Origin: Bdellovibrionales bacterium | GTDB lineage: Bacteria; Bdellovibrionota; Bdellovibrionia; Bdellovibrionales; Bdellovibrionaceae | Length of the DNA: 64,000 nt | Reading direction: 5' to 3' | NCBI GenBank assembly: GCA_018266295.1 | Contig: JAFEAQ010000011.1 | Location: 1,153,626-1,217,625, forward strand | Part shown: positions 53,636 through 62,670 of the stretch, in pieces | How positions within the stretch are numbered: position 1 is the first letter of the stretch | Layout of the letters: the number at the start of each line of letters is the position of its first letter | Translations under genes and position numbers: made by a program | Notes under the pieces: model-generated | What the model was told of the DNA's origin: nothing | The model's input: the letters and a program-made list of their open reading frames with translations, nothing else | Databases searched by the model: none

Positions 53636-54358
53636 CTAGATTTTGAAGTTTCCGGACTTCGCCATCAAAGATTTCATGTCTTTGATAATAATTTCTTTAC
53701 CGTTGAGCTCGATCAAACCTTCGTTTTTGAACTCCGTCAGGTGACGCGATAAAGATTCATTGATGGTGCTTGCCAACTGCGCAAACTCGTTGCGAGTTAG
53801 TTTCAAATTCAAGGAAATGCCAGCCGGAGTTTGCACCCCGAACTTATCCGCCAACACGACCAATTGGTACGCGATGCGCTCTTGAACTGAAGCCAAGTAG
53901 TGTAATTGATTTGTAATTTCGTAACTTTCGATATCAGACACGGCCTGCTGAAGGAGCATTTTCAACAAAGGCGACGCCTGCTGAAGTCCGGTCAAAACCA
54001 CATCTTTTGGATACAACCAGACGGTTGTGGGCTTGATGGCCTTTGCCATCGAAGACGATGGTGAACCTCTTACAAGGGCTTTGTAACCAAAGAACTCACC
54101 AGGTGATACCAGTTTGGTAACATACTCTGGGGATGTTGTTCGGCCACGGGTCAAGTTTCTGTTTACAACCACCTTCACCGAACCACTGTGGACATAGTAA
54201 AGACCCTTAGACGTGTCTCCCTCTTTATAGAGGATATCTCCTTCCTTGAGCTGAATGATTTCATAGGGTAGCTCCGAAGCTGTTGAAATCACTGTACTAC
54301 TTTCTGTATTCCCAATAACTCCGACGGAACCCGCATTAAGAACTGTCTGTGTTTGCAT
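53636..54358 (-). CDS. Crp/Fnr-family transcription regulator
   Basis: 240 residues from the ATG at 54358, which has GGAGG six bases upstream. A cyclic-nucleotide-binding-type beta roll (YEIIQLKEGDILYKEGDTSK, GLYYVHSGSVKVVVNRNL) is followed by the dimer helix and a winged HTH (LTRNEFAQLASTINESLSRH and LTEFKNEGLIELNGKEIIIK). No FNR-type cysteine cluster, so oxygen sensing by an Fe-S cluster is unlikely. The ligand is unknown. It is divergent from the nucleoside transporter operon and may control it, itself or the RND gene. Confidence 0.92.
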   Translation of the reverse strand: MQTQTVLNAGSVGVIGNTESSTVISTASELPYEIIQLKEGDILYKEGDTSKGLYYVHSGSVKVVVNRNLTRGRTTSPEYVTKLVSPGEFFGYKALVRGSPSSSMAKAIKPTTVWLYPKDVVLTGLQQASPLLKMLLQQAVSDIESYEITNQLHYLASVQERIAYQLVVLADKFGVQTPAGISLNLKLTRNEFAQLASTINESLSRHLTEFKNEGLIELNGKEIIIKDMKSLMAKSGNFKI

Positions 54359-54393
54359 TGCAAACCTCCAATGCTTGCATTGTTTATCCGAGT

Positions 54394-54411
54394 GTTTACG
54401 TAAGTGTAAAC
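54394..54411. promoter_or_regulatory. Palindromic operator candidate for the Crp/Fnr protein
   Basis: A perfect inverted repeat GTTTAC-N6-GTAAAC, 36 bases in front of the regulator's start and about 87 bases upstream of the -35 box of the divergent operon. The spacing of six bases between half-sites is that of Crp/Fnr sites, though the half-site is not the E. coli Crp one. Autoregulation is the simplest reading. Confidence 0.5.
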
Positions 54412-54497
54412 TGTAGGGTCTATAAGTAGTCGGGCCCTGTGTGAAAAGCCACGCGCTACCGGCGAAGTTTTTGTTAACTTTCAGAGATAAATTTGGC

Positions 54498-54526
54498 TTG
54501 ACCCCCCGAGGCATGAGGGCTAGATT
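54498..54526 (+). promoter_or_regulatory. Sigma-70 promoter of the nucleoside transporter operon
   Basis: TTGACC and TAGATT with a 17-base spacer; the start would be near 54533, giving a leader of about 40 bases to the BMP gene. Four to five of six bases match in each box. Confidence 0.6.
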
Positions 54527-54572
54527 TCCGCGAGATTTAATAAACTTTTCCAATAAAATCAGGAATTTAACT

Positions 54573-55571
54573 ATGTTTAAAAACCTCGTATTGTTTTTTA
54601 CGATTTTGGTATGTGGCATTGGTTCTTCGACACTTTCTTTTGCGGCTCCTTTAAAGGTCGGTTTGGTTCTCGACAAGGGCGGCAAGGATGATAAGTCATT
54701 TAACTCTGCAGCCTACGAAGGCGCTACAAAAGCAGAAAAAGATCTCAAAATTGAATTGAAATATGTTGAGGCCACAGACACGAACGCAATTGAAAATCTG
54801 CATCGTGCGTTTGCTCGTAAAAACTTCGACTTGGTTATCGGCATTGGTTTCGCGCAAGCCGAAGCGGTTAAAAAAGTAGCTGCACAATTCCCGAATGTGA
54901 AATTTGCCATCGTTGATGGCGACATCACTGCACCGAATGTTCGCTCTTTGTTGTTTGCCGATCACGAAGGTTCTTTCCTGGTAGGAGCAGCAGCTGCTTT
55001 GAAGTCGAAAGACGGCAAACTCGGCTTTGTCGGCGGCATGGATATTCCACTGATCCGTCGTTTCCAGATGGGCTACGAGGCCGGCGCAAAACACATCAAT
55101 CCTAAAGCGACTGTCATCACAAACTACATTGGCGTGACGAGTGAAGCTTGGAACAATCCTGCGAAGGCAAAAGAGTTGGCTTTGGCGCAAATCTCTCAAG
55201 GTGCGGATGTGATCTTTGTCGCTGCGGGCGCCTCTGGCTCCGGCGTTTTCGACGCTGTTGAAGAGAAGAAGAAACTCGCGATTGGTGTTGATTCCAACCA
55301 AAACTGGATGAAGCCGGGCTTTATCTTGACGAGTATGATGAAGCGCGTGGATGTGGCGGTTTACAACACGATTCAAGATACACAGAACGGTAAATTCACT
55401 GCGGGTCCGGTTCACTACGGTATCAAAGACAAAGGTGTTGATTACGCATTGGATGATAGCAACAAAAAGCTTCTCACACCAGATATCACAAAGAAATTAG
55501 ATGATTTGAAAGCTCAAATCACAGCCGGTAAAATCAAGGTTCCTGACTACTACACTCAAGGGAAAAAGTAA
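54573..55571 (+). CDS. BMP-family nucleoside-binding protein
   Basis: 332 residues from the ATG at 54573, with AGGA seven bases upstream and a signal peptide ending LSFAAP. The body matches BmpA/Med proteins: LKVGLVLDKGGKDDKSFNSA, FDLVIGIGFAQAEAVKKVAA, KLGFVGGMDIPLIRRFQMGY, GADVIFVAAGASGSGVFDAV. These bind nucleosides in the periplasm for an ABC importer. No lipobox was seen, so the protein is probably soluble. First of five genes. Confidence 0.92.
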   Translation: MFKNLVLFFTILVCGIGSSTLSFAAPLKVGLVLDKGGKDDKSFNSAAYEGATKAEKDLKIELKYVEATDTNAIENLHRAFARKNFDLVIGIGFAQAEAVKKVAAQFPNVKFAIVDGDITAPNVRSLLFADHEGSFLVGAAAALKSKDGKLGFVGGMDIPLIRRFQMGYEAGAKHINPKATVITNYIGVTSEAWNNPAKAKELALAQISQGADVIFVAAGASGSGVFDAVEEKKKLAIGVDSNQNWMKPGFILTSMMKRVDVAVYNTIQDTQNGKFTAGPVHYGIKDKGVDYALDDSNKKLLTPDITKKLDDLKAQITAGKIKVPDYYTQGKK

Positions 55572-55576
55572 TTCCC

Positions 55577-57097
55577 ATGTCAGGCCAGCCTGCTGTTGAA
55601 TTCACTGGAGTTCTCAAACAGTTCGGAGATTGCATCTCGGTTCAGAAGTTGAGTTTTTCAGTTGCAGCAGGCAGCATCCACGCCATCGTCGGCGAAAACG
55701 GTGCGGGCAAATCCACTTCAATGAAAATACTCTTCGGGCTTTATCCGCCCGACGATGGCACTTTGAAAGTGAACGGCAAAGAAGTTCACTTTCACTCTCC
55801 GACAGATGCGATGAACCTCGGCATCGGGATGGTTCATCAGCACTTCATGCTGGCAGAACCTCTGAGCGCCTTAGATAATATTCTTCTCTTTCAGAAAAAC
55901 ACCAAAGCCTTTCAAAAGCTCAGCCGTCGTGAACACCGCGCGCGCCTGCAAAAGCTGGCCGAAGAATATCAGTTCGATATCAACTGGGATGTGCCGGTTC
56001 ATCAGCTGTCCGTGGGAACTCAACAACGCATCGAGATTCTAAAAATTCTTTCGCAGGATTCAAAGATCATCATTCTGGATGAGCCAACGGCCGTGCTGAC
56101 TCCCCAAGAGATTGATGACCTGTTTAAAAACTTGCGTAAGTTGAAAGCCGAAGGCCGCACAATCATCATCATCACGCACAAACTTAAAGAAGTGATGGCC
56201 GTTGCCGACGCCGTCACCGTTCTGCGTGCAGGGACTGCGACCGCAAATAAGAAAATCTCTGAAACCTCTGTTGAAGATCTCGCAGAGCACATGGTTGGCC
56301 GTAAGATCAAAAATCTTTCTCAGAGCAGCCGGACTCAATTTGCCAATCAGAACTTCGTCATGAAAATGACCGACGTGAATCAGGCTGACAAGCATGGCTC
56401 TTTGACCCACGTGAATCTGCAAGTTCGCACCGGCGAGATTGTCGGCATTGCGGGTGTCGAGGGCAACGGTCAGGATCAATTGATTCAAGCGCTTCTCGAT
56501 CCGCACAATCTTAAAATCAAAGGTCAGATTGAAATTAAATCTCAATCAACTGTGAAGTTGAATGCCGCTCAGGTGCGCGCTTTGGGTTTAGCGGCGTTTC
56601 CAGAAGATCGCTTGCGCTTCGGTGTCATCAGCGAACGCCCGCTTTATGAAAACTTCATCTTGGGCTATCACAACTCTGCAGAGTATGCCCGCTTTGGCTT
56701 TTTGAATTTCAAAAATATCTTTGTAAAAACCAAAGCGGCGATGGAAAAATTTGACGTTCGCCCGCGCGATATTCAAATGCAGATTGGGCGTCTTTCTGGT
56801 GGTAACCAACAGAAGCTTGTCGTTGCGCGCGAACTGCAGAACAATCCTGATTTTATTTTAGCAGCCAAGCCCACGCGTGGCGTGGATATCGGTGCGATTG
56901 AATTTATCCATGAACAACTCTTAGAAGCCCGCAACCGCGGTGCTGGCATTTTGCTGGTCTCTTCTGAACTTGAAGAGTTGATGACTTTGTCAGATCGTAT
57001 TTTGGTTTTATTCAAAGGACAAATTGTAGCCGAGTTCCTGCGCAACAATCAGTATAATGAGATTGAAATTGGCGCGGCAATGGGAGGTCATGCGTGA
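55577..57097 (+). CDS. Nucleoside ABC importer ATPase (two-domain)
   Basis: 506 residues with two ABC domains, as in sugar and nucleoside importers of the RbsA type. The first has Walker A VGENGAGKSTSMKI, signature QLSVGTQQRIEIL and Walker B IIILDEPTAVLT. The second has a degenerate Walker A (GVEGNGQDQLIQALL) and signature RLSGGNQQKLVVAREL, with AAKPTRGVDIGA in place of the Walker B Asp-Glu-Pro. One active site is therefore likely lost, as is common in this subfamily. The start lies five bases behind the BMP gene. Confidence 0.94.
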   Translation: MSGQPAVEFTGVLKQFGDCISVQKLSFSVAAGSIHAIVGENGAGKSTSMKILFGLYPPDDGTLKVNGKEVHFHSPTDAMNLGIGMVHQHFMLAEPLSALDNILLFQKNTKAFQKLSRREHRARLQKLAEEYQFDINWDVPVHQLSVGTQQRIEILKILSQDSKIIILDEPTAVLTPQEIDDLFKNLRKLKAEGRTIIIITHKLKEVMAVADAVTVLRAGTATANKKISETSVEDLAEHMVGRKIKNLSQSSRTQFANQNFVMKMTDVNQADKHGSLTHVNLQVRTGEIVGIAGVEGNGQDQLIQALLDPHNLKIKGQIEIKSQSTVKLNAAQVRALGLAAFPEDRLRFGVISERPLYENFILGYHNSAEYARFGFLNFKNIFVKTKAAMEKFDVRPRDIQMQIGRLSGGNQQKLVVARELQNNPDFILAAKPTRGVDIGAIEFIHEQLLEARNRGAGILLVSSELEELMTLSDRILVLFKGQIVAEFLRNNQYNEIEIGAAMGGHA

Positions 57098-58134
57098 AGA
57101 AGACTTTTGCAGGCTTCCTCCTCGGACTCGTGATCGCTTTGTCATTGACGTTGCTTGCGGGCGAAAATCCGTTTCATATCGCAGGCATTTTGTTTAACAG
57201 CGCTTTTGGCTCCCGTTATGATTTGGGCCTGACTTTGTTCTATACAACGCCGTTGATTTTCTGCGGTCTTTCTGTGGCTCTCGCTTTCCACTCTGGATTA
57301 TTTAACATCGGTGGCGAAGGCCAGCTGACGATGGCAACGATTACTGCTGCGGCGATTGGCGTCTTCCTGCCAAACGTGCCCTTCCCTGTGGCTCCTATTC
57401 TGGCATTGGCGGGAGCTCTGACGATGGGTGCTTTCTGGGGCTTCATTGCCGGTTGGTTGCGAGCGGTTCGCGGCAGCCACGAAGTTATTGTGACTATCAT
57501 GCTGAACTTCATCGCCGCAGGTCTTGCAAGCTGGTTCACCTTGCGTGTGATTCCAAATCCGAATTCACAAAATCCTGAGACGGCTCTTGTCGGTGCCGGT
57601 TATCTTTTAAAAGACTACGATTTGGTGGCGAAGTTCTTCCCGGATACTCCGGTGAGTGCCGCCCTGGTGATTGCGATTTTTGTCGCCATCAGCGTGTGGG
57701 TGCTTTTGTGGAAAACGACTTTTGGTTATGAGCTCCGCACTGTGGGCGCAAATCCTGAAGCCGCTAACCGCGCCGGGATCTCTGAAAAGAAAATCCGCAT
57801 CTGGGCGATGGGCCTTGCCGGCGCGCTGGCGGGCTTTGTGGCTCTGGGTGAAGTGATGGGAAGTGCGGGCCAGTTTAAAGTCGGCTTCTCTGCCGATTAT
57901 GGTTTTATCGGGATTGCTGTGGCGTTGCTTGCTCAGAACAATCCGATCGGCGTTATTTTCGCCGCCTTCTTGATGGGCGCTCTTCACAAAGGGGCTTCCG
58001 ACCTGGATCTTGAAACAACAACGATCACTCGTGATTTTTCTAAAATCATTCAGAGCTTGATCATTCTTGGCGTGGCTTCACATGGCTTGTGGGTCTGGAA
58101 AGCACGCAACAAGGGAAAGAAGCACCAGTCATGA
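57094..58134 (+). CDS. Nucleoside ABC importer permease 1
   Basis: 346 residues with eight to ten membrane helices. Family marks are LIFCGLSVALAFHSGLFNIG, GEGQLTMATITAAAIGVFLP, AVRGSHEVIVTIMLNFIAAG and FGYELRTVGANPEAANRAGI. It overlaps the ATPase gene by four bases and permease 2 by four (ATGA). The permease belongs to the BPD_transp_2 family (NupP/YufP-like). Confidence 0.93.
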   Translation: MKKTFAGFLLGLVIALSLTLLAGENPFHIAGILFNSAFGSRYDLGLTLFYTTPLIFCGLSVALAFHSGLFNIGGEGQLTMATITAAAIGVFLPNVPFPVAPILALAGALTMGAFWGFIAGWLRAVRGSHEVIVTIMLNFIAAGLASWFTLRVIPNPNSQNPETALVGAGYLLKDYDLVAKFFPDTPVSAALVIAIFVAISVWVLLWKTTFGYELRTVGANPEAANRAGISEKKIRIWAMGLAGALAGFVALGEVMGSAGQFKVGFSADYGFIGIAVALLAQNNPIGVIFAAFLMGALHKGASDLDLETTTITRDFSKIIQSLIILGVASHGLWVWKARNKGKKHQS

Positions 58135-59009
58135 GTGATACTTTACTAGTTCTTCTTTCTTTGCTGTTAGCGGGCCTTCGTATGGCAACTCCGATGATCT
58201 TTGCCTCTATGGGCGGCTTGATGAGTGAACGCTCTGGCGTTGTGAACATCGCGCTTGAAGGCTTTATGCTGACCGGCGCTTTTGCCGCGGCAGTTGTTGC
58301 TTATTATTCCCATTCTGCGTGGGCCGGCTGGGGCATGGCTTTAGTCGCCGGCTGTTTGATCGGCGCGCTGTATGCATTCTTTGTCATTGAGCTAAAAGCG
58401 GATCAAATCGTCACGGGAACGGCGATTAACATCCTCACTGTCGGAGTGATGCCGTTCTTAACGAAGATTCTTTTTAATTCGACAGGTTCGACTCCGGGGC
58501 TTGCACTCGAAGATCGTTTTAGCTTTGAGCCGACAGTGATGGCCTTCGTCCTCGTTGCAGGTGTGACTTACTGGTTCTATCAAACGCACTCAGGATTGTG
58601 GCTGCAGTTCGCGGGCGAACACCCTGAAGCCCTTTCTTCTGCCGGTGTCAGCGTTCGCAAAGTCCGTTGGTTCAGCGTCATCACCAGCGGCGCTTTAGCT
58701 GCCATGGGTGGTGCGAGTTTATCTACATTTTTGGCGTCTTCTTATTCTCCGATGATGACCGGTGGCCGTGGCTTTATGGCACTGGCCGCTTTGATCTTTG
58801 GCCGCTGGAAACCACTGCCGGCACTGGCAGCGTGTTTGTTCTTTGGTCTGACGGATGCTTTGCAAATTCGTTTGCAAGGGGTTGCGATCGACGGCGTGGA
58901 AGTGCCGGTTCAGTTTATTCAGATTTTACCTTATGTTGTGACAATCATTGCGCTTGCGGGCTTCTTTGGCAAAAGTGAGGCTCCTAAAGCATTAGGAAAG
59001 GTGTTGTGA
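58131..59009 (+). CDS. Nucleoside ABC importer permease 2
   Basis: 292 residues from the ATG at 58131, which overlaps the stop of permease 1. Many membrane helices, with the family's FASMGGLMSERSGVVNIALE, GFMLTGAFAAAVVAYYSHSA, ADQIVTGTAINILTVGVMPF and LWLQFAGEHPEALSSAGVSV. It pairs with permease 1 (NupQ/YufQ-like). Its stop shares one base with the nuclease gene. Confidence 0.93.
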   Translation: MSDTLLVLLSLLLAGLRMATPMIFASMGGLMSERSGVVNIALEGFMLTGAFAAAVVAYYSHSAWAGWGMALVAGCLIGALYAFFVIELKADQIVTGTAINILTVGVMPFLTKILFNSTGSTPGLALEDRFSFEPTVMAFVLVAGVTYWFYQTHSGLWLQFAGEHPEALSSAGVSVRKVRWFSVITSGALAAMGGASLSTFLASSYSPMMTGGRGFMALAALIFGRWKPLPALAACLFFGLTDALQIRLQGVAIDGVEVPVQFIQILPYVVTIIALAGFFGKSEAPKALGKVL

Positions 59010-60100
59010 TGAAAACTCTTTTAGCTCTTTTGACAGTCGTAGGACTTTCTTCTCAAGCTCATGCTTGGGGCGGACGCGGGCACGCAGCCATCTGCGAGAC
59101 AGCCGTGTTCTTGGTCAAAGAACCAGGTCTTAAGGAATACTTAAAAAATAAACCGCAAATGATGGGTCATCTTTGTAATATGCCGGATTTCTACTGGCGT
59201 TCATTCCCTTCTGAAATGACGAAGCTTGGAAATCCAACACACTTTATCGATGTTGAGATCACTGGCTTGAAAGTCACTGAAGTACCTACAGATTTCAAAC
59301 AAATCGTTGAAACTTATACGGGCAAAGAAAACAAATTCAAAAAAGGCGCAACAATCTACAACGTCCCTTCTGAGTTCGGCTCCGTTTGGTGGCGTGCAGA
59401 TCAGTTCTATCGCCGCTTCTTGACGTTTGGTAAAGACTTGGCAGCTGCTGAGCCACCAAAAAATTCTAAAGAAGAAACTGACGACAACCTTCCGTACAAT
59501 AAGGCCGCCTACGAAATGGCAGTGAGCCTCGGGTTGATGGGCCACTTTGTTGGTGATGCTTCTCAACCTTTGCACAACACCGCGGACTACGATGGATATG
59601 CGACAGGCCACGGTGGCTTGCATGCTTACTATGAAGACCAAGTTGTCAGCGAGTTCGATGGTGATCTTCAAGCCCGCGTTTTGAAAGAAGCCCGTGCGAT
59701 GAAGAATCCAAAGTTCTTAAAACCTAAAACGGTCGTCGAAAAAATGAAGGTTTTGAGCGAATCATCTATGGATGAGTTGAAACTGATCTTCAAACAAGAC
59801 CCGGTTAAAAAGCCTTCGACTGTTGTGAATGAAAGAGGCATGGACATCCGCAAAGCGGCGGAACGTGAGAGTGCTGCCGTTGGCTACAAGAAATTCAATA
59901 AGATCATCGTCACTGAGTTAGCTCGCTCTTCTGTGTTGCTTGCTCACCTCTGGGATGAGGCCTATGCCGAGGCCGGCAAACCGGCTTTGGCTTCTAGCAA
60001 AATCTATAAATATCCACTGACAGTCGAGTTCATTGCCCCTGATTATTTGCCGGCAAAAGAAGAACCTAAAAAAGACGAAGCAAAGGCAGAAAAGAAGTAA
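59009..60100 (+). CDS. Secreted S1/P1-family nuclease
   Basis: 363 residues from the ATG at 59009. The signal peptide ends in SSQAHA, leaving Trp at the mature N-terminus (WGGRGHAAICE), which in this family binds the zinc cluster through its amino group. Further zinc ligands are visible in GNPTHFIDVE, SLGLMGHFVGDASQPLHNTA and GHGGLHAYYED. These enzymes cut single-stranded DNA and RNA to 5'-mononucleotides and also act as 3'-nucleotidases. The C-terminus has a charged Lys/Glu tail. Translational coupling to the nucleoside importer suggests that its products feed that importer, after dephosphorylation. Confidence 0.92.
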   Translation: MKTLLALLTVVGLSSQAHAWGGRGHAAICETAVFLVKEPGLKEYLKNKPQMMGHLCNMPDFYWRSFPSEMTKLGNPTHFIDVEITGLKVTEVPTDFKQIVETYTGKENKFKKGATIYNVPSEFGSVWWRADQFYRRFLTFGKDLAAAEPPKNSKEETDDNLPYNKAAYEMAVSLGLMGHFVGDASQPLHNTADYDGYATGHGGLHAYYEDQVVSEFDGDLQARVLKEARAMKNPKFLKPKTVVEKMKVLSESSMDELKLIFKQDPVKKPSTVVNERGMDIRKAAERESAAVGYKKFNKIIVTELARSSVLLAHLWDEAYAEAGKPALASSKIYKYPLTVEFIAPDYLPAKEEPKKDEAKAEKK

Positions 60101-60203
60101 TCTGCCTTAAATCCTCAGCCAGCCCACGAAGCCTCAAGTCGCAAACGTTCATTCTGGGGCTGGCGCAAGGATAGTTATTTTAAACCCTCTCGGAAAGCTA
60201 ACC

Positions 60204-60494
60204 ATGAACGGCGCGATTTTCTTTCTTTTGGTCCTGGGGACCGCAACTGCTTATAGTGCAGATAACAACTGCCTGATGAGCGAACATCAGCAGAGCAGCT
60301 TGATCCTTTCCGAAGGTCCCAAGGCCTTGCTTTCGCAAACCACATCCGATTGTTTTCAAAGACTCTTCAAGGACGAGCTGGAACTTCTTCAGCGCCACGA
60401 CTCTCCATTGGCTCAGGACCGCAAAGGTATTATCCAGAAGATGCTTCTTGCAGCGACTCGCGAAGAAGATGCCACAAATACCAACCACGAATAA
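60204..60494 (+). CDS. Small secreted protein of unknown function
   Basis: 96 residues with a signal peptide ending ATAYSA. The mature part is 78 residues, helical, with two cysteines (NNCLMSEHQ and SDCFQRLFK). Family not recognised. It is convergent and directly abutting with the DUF481 gene. The start lacks a strong ribosome binding site, so the call is moderate. Confidence 0.55.
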   Translation: MNGAIFFLLVLGTATAYSADNNCLMSEHQQSSLILSEGPKALLSQTTSDCFQRLFKDELELLQRHDSPLAQDRKGIIQKMLLAATREEDATNTNHE

Positions 60495-61217
60495 TTAGTA
60501 GCTCGCCACCAAGGTCGTCAGGAAAATTGTATCTGTTCTTTCTATCCCCGGCGGCGGTTCGTTCTGATACTTGGCAAGATAACTGACCTTCAAAGCCAAC
60601 ATCTGCGACAGCACCGCCGATACAGAGGCCTCTGCATTCACCAAATAAGCTTTGTTATCCGTCAAATTTGGTAAGTACTCGATCCAAACTTTTGCATAGC
60701 TGGTCTTATCGATGCTTTCCTGCATCTCGGTATAGAAGCGGAGAAAACTGGCATAGGTGTTTTCACCGTAGGTGTGGGTTTTGGAGTAACGGTAACCGGC
60801 TTCACCAAGCCAGTAAAAGTTGTCGCGCTTTACGAAGTAATACTTACCGCCGAGATCGAGGGAATCACGTTGAATATAGCCTGCGTAAGGATCGGCTTCG
60901 GACTTGTAGCCTAGAAACGCCGAGAAGGATTCGGTAATGATGCGGTCATAGCGAAGGCCCGCATCCCACGAAAGAGCGGTCTCAGTATCGTGGTCAGTAT
61001 TACGAAGATAGCGACCGGCTAGAGTCCACTCATCCTTACCGATCAAATACTTATTCTCGGTCTTTGCGGCAAGACTGTTGGTGCTTGTGTTTCCGCTAGT
61101 GGTCGTGTTGCCGAGTTCAGAAGAACCCCGAAAGCCCTGCTTATCTTCTGCGGACTGAGCGTGAACAAAAGTGGTGGTCAGTAGGATGGATAGAATCAGC
61201 AACGAACGTTTCAACAT
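60495..61217 (-). CDS. DUF481-family outer-membrane protein
   Basis: 240 residues from the ATG at 61217, which has GGAG six bases upstream and a signal peptide ending FVHAQS. The pattern FRGSSELGNTTTSGNTSTNS, LAAKTENKYLIGKDEWTLAG, SFSAFLGYKSEADPYAGYIQ and YFVKRDNFYWLGEAGYRYSK is the DUF481 (YdiY-like) barrel. It ends in an aromatic residue (LVASY), as barrels do. Function of the family is poorly known. Confidence 0.9.
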   Translation of the reverse strand: MLKRSLLILSILLTTTFVHAQSAEDKQGFRGSSELGNTTTSGNTSTNSLAAKTENKYLIGKDEWTLAGRYLRNTDHDTETALSWDAGLRYDRIITESFSAFLGYKSEADPYAGYIQRDSLDLGGKYYFVKRDNFYWLGEAGYRYSKTHTYGENTYASFLRFYTEMQESIDKTSYAKVWIEYLPNLTDNKAYLVNAEASVSAVLSQMLALKVSYLAKYQNEPPPGIERTDTIFLTTLVASY

Positions 61218-61303
61218 GAGGTTCTCCTTTGTTAAGAACCGATATGCCAAAACCCAAAGGACATGACAAAGAGAAGGGCCGGAATTTGCGCAGAAACAAG
61301 GAC

Positions 61304-61341
61304 TGAAAAAAACAAAAGGCCCTGTGTTTCCACAGAGCCTT
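61304..61341 (-). terminator. Rho-independent terminator of the outer-membrane protein gene at 61366
   Basis: An 11-base-pair stem with one mismatch (AAGGCTCTGTG with CACAGGGCCTT on the minus strand, four-base loop) is followed by TTGTTTTTTT. It sits 25 bases past the stop. Confidence 0.9.
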
Positions 61342-61365
61342 CGTCACTTTAGACTTAAGTTCTTA

Positions 61366-62589
61366 TTAGAACATGTAAGTCAAAGAAGCGTTCGCCATCA
61401 AGTTGTTAGCATTGATAGCACCAGTTCCTACAGAAGCAGGTACTGAACCCGCAGCTAATGTAGAATCAAGAGTGAATTTGTTGAACTTCATACCAGCACC
61501 AACAGCAACAGTTGTGTTGTTTGCGATGTTTGAAGAAGTTTCACCCGCGTTCACTTTTGTAGAACCCAAGATTACGTTTTGTTTCGCAGAAGCACGAAGA
61601 GTCAACCAAGAAGCCGCATCAGCCTCAACACCGAGGATGAATGGCAATTGAGTTTGTTCTTGAGTGAAAGCATTTTGAATCGTTGTATCCAAAGCACCAG
61701 GAGTGATGTCTTTCGCTTTAGATTTGAAACCGATGTAAGAAACTCCGTAGAAGAAGTTCATGCCATCAGCTTTCATTGTATCGATTACGCCCACTTCGTA
61801 TTGAGATTGCTCGATAGTCACTGCAGCAGTTGTAGCTACAGGAGATGTCAAAGCCAAACCTTCCAACTTAGCACCGTCTTGGTAGTAAGTACCGTAGACA
61901 TACATAGTATTAAACCAGTAGCCGCCAGTTACTTTAAAACCAGTTGTACCTTTGTAAGTAGAATCTGCATTTGCACCAACAGTTGCAATACCGATGTTGT
62001 TACCAGCAGTACCAGTTGCGTTGCTGCCAAGACCCAAAGTCAAACCAGCATCCCAGTTAGAACCGATAGCCCCGATACGAACGCCCATTGCGTCTTCTTT
62101 TTGTTGGCCGCCAGCAGTTTTTGGCTCAGCTTTAGAGTAGCTAAGAGCAGCGCCCCACTTAAGATCCATAGCTTGGAAACCGTACATAACTTCGATTGGG
62201 TTGATTTGACCAGCATAACCCATCAAAGATCTCATTCTTGTAGTGAATGGAGATCTTCTACCCATGTAGAAACCGATTTTGCTGTCGCCGTAAGACTTAA
62301 CAAAACCACCTTCAGCGTCTGGGCTGTAAAGTGTAATACCTGTTGTTGAACCGTTAGTGATGACGTTCTCTGGAGTGTTCGCACCAGTTCTGTCAACAGT
62401 AGCAGAAGTCGCACCCATTTCAAGAGTCGCAAAATCGCCCAAAAGGTATGATTTCGCTGGGTTGTCGAAGATAGATTGCGTGTCAGTTACGCTAGCTGCG
62501 TTTTGCAAAGAAGCCATACGTGCTTTAGAAGCAAACGCAGGAGCTGCCATTACCAAAACTGCTGAAGCTGTAATTAGTGATTTAAACAT
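61366..62589 (-). CDS. Outer-membrane barrel protein, paralogue B
   Basis: 407 residues with a signal peptide ending APAFA. The mature start KARMASLQNAASVTDTQSIF and the end NNLMANASLTYMF are shared in pattern with the next gene upstream. The alternating pattern over the whole length and the C-terminal Phe fit a beta-barrel of 14-18 strands. Composition is rich in Ala, Gly and Thr, as in abundant porins. Substrate unknown. Confidence 0.85.
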   Translation of the reverse strand: MFKSLITASAVLVMAAPAFASKARMASLQNAASVTDTQSIFDNPAKSYLLGDFATLEMGATSATVDRTGANTPENVITNGSTTGITLYSPDAEGGFVKSYGDSKIGFYMGRRSPFTTRMRSLMGYAGQINPIEVMYGFQAMDLKWGAALSYSKAEPKTAGGQQKEDAMGVRIGAIGSNWDAGLTLGLGSNATGTAGNNIGIATVGANADSTYKGTTGFKVTGGYWFNTMYVYGTYYQDGAKLEGLALTSPVATTAAVTIEQSQYEVGVIDTMKADGMNFFYGVSYIGFKSKAKDITPGALDTTIQNAFTQEQTQLPFILGVEADAASWLTLRASAKQNVILGSTKVNAGETSSNIANNTTVAVGAGMKFNKFTLDSTLAAGSVPASVGTGAINANNLMANASLTYMF

Positions 62590-62628
62590 TTCATAGCCCT
62601 TTCAAAGTTGTAAACTTTTAGCAAAGTC

Positions 62629-62652
62629 AAAAGGCCCACTTTTGTGGGCCTT
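62629..62652 (-). terminator. Rho-independent terminator between the two barrel genes
   Basis: A nine-base-pair perfect stem (AAGGCCCAC with GTGGGCCTT, AAAA loop on the minus strand) followed by TTTT-type sequence. The two paralogues are thus separate transcripts, or read-through is limited. Confidence 0.88.
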
Positions 62653-62670
62653 ATAGACTGACTATTTATA

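Noticed and set aside
54359-54572. Second purine riboswitch in front of the nucleoside importer
   Set aside because: I looked for the GTTTCTACC junction and the paired P2/P3 loops and found none; only a palindrome and a sigma-70 promoter are visible.
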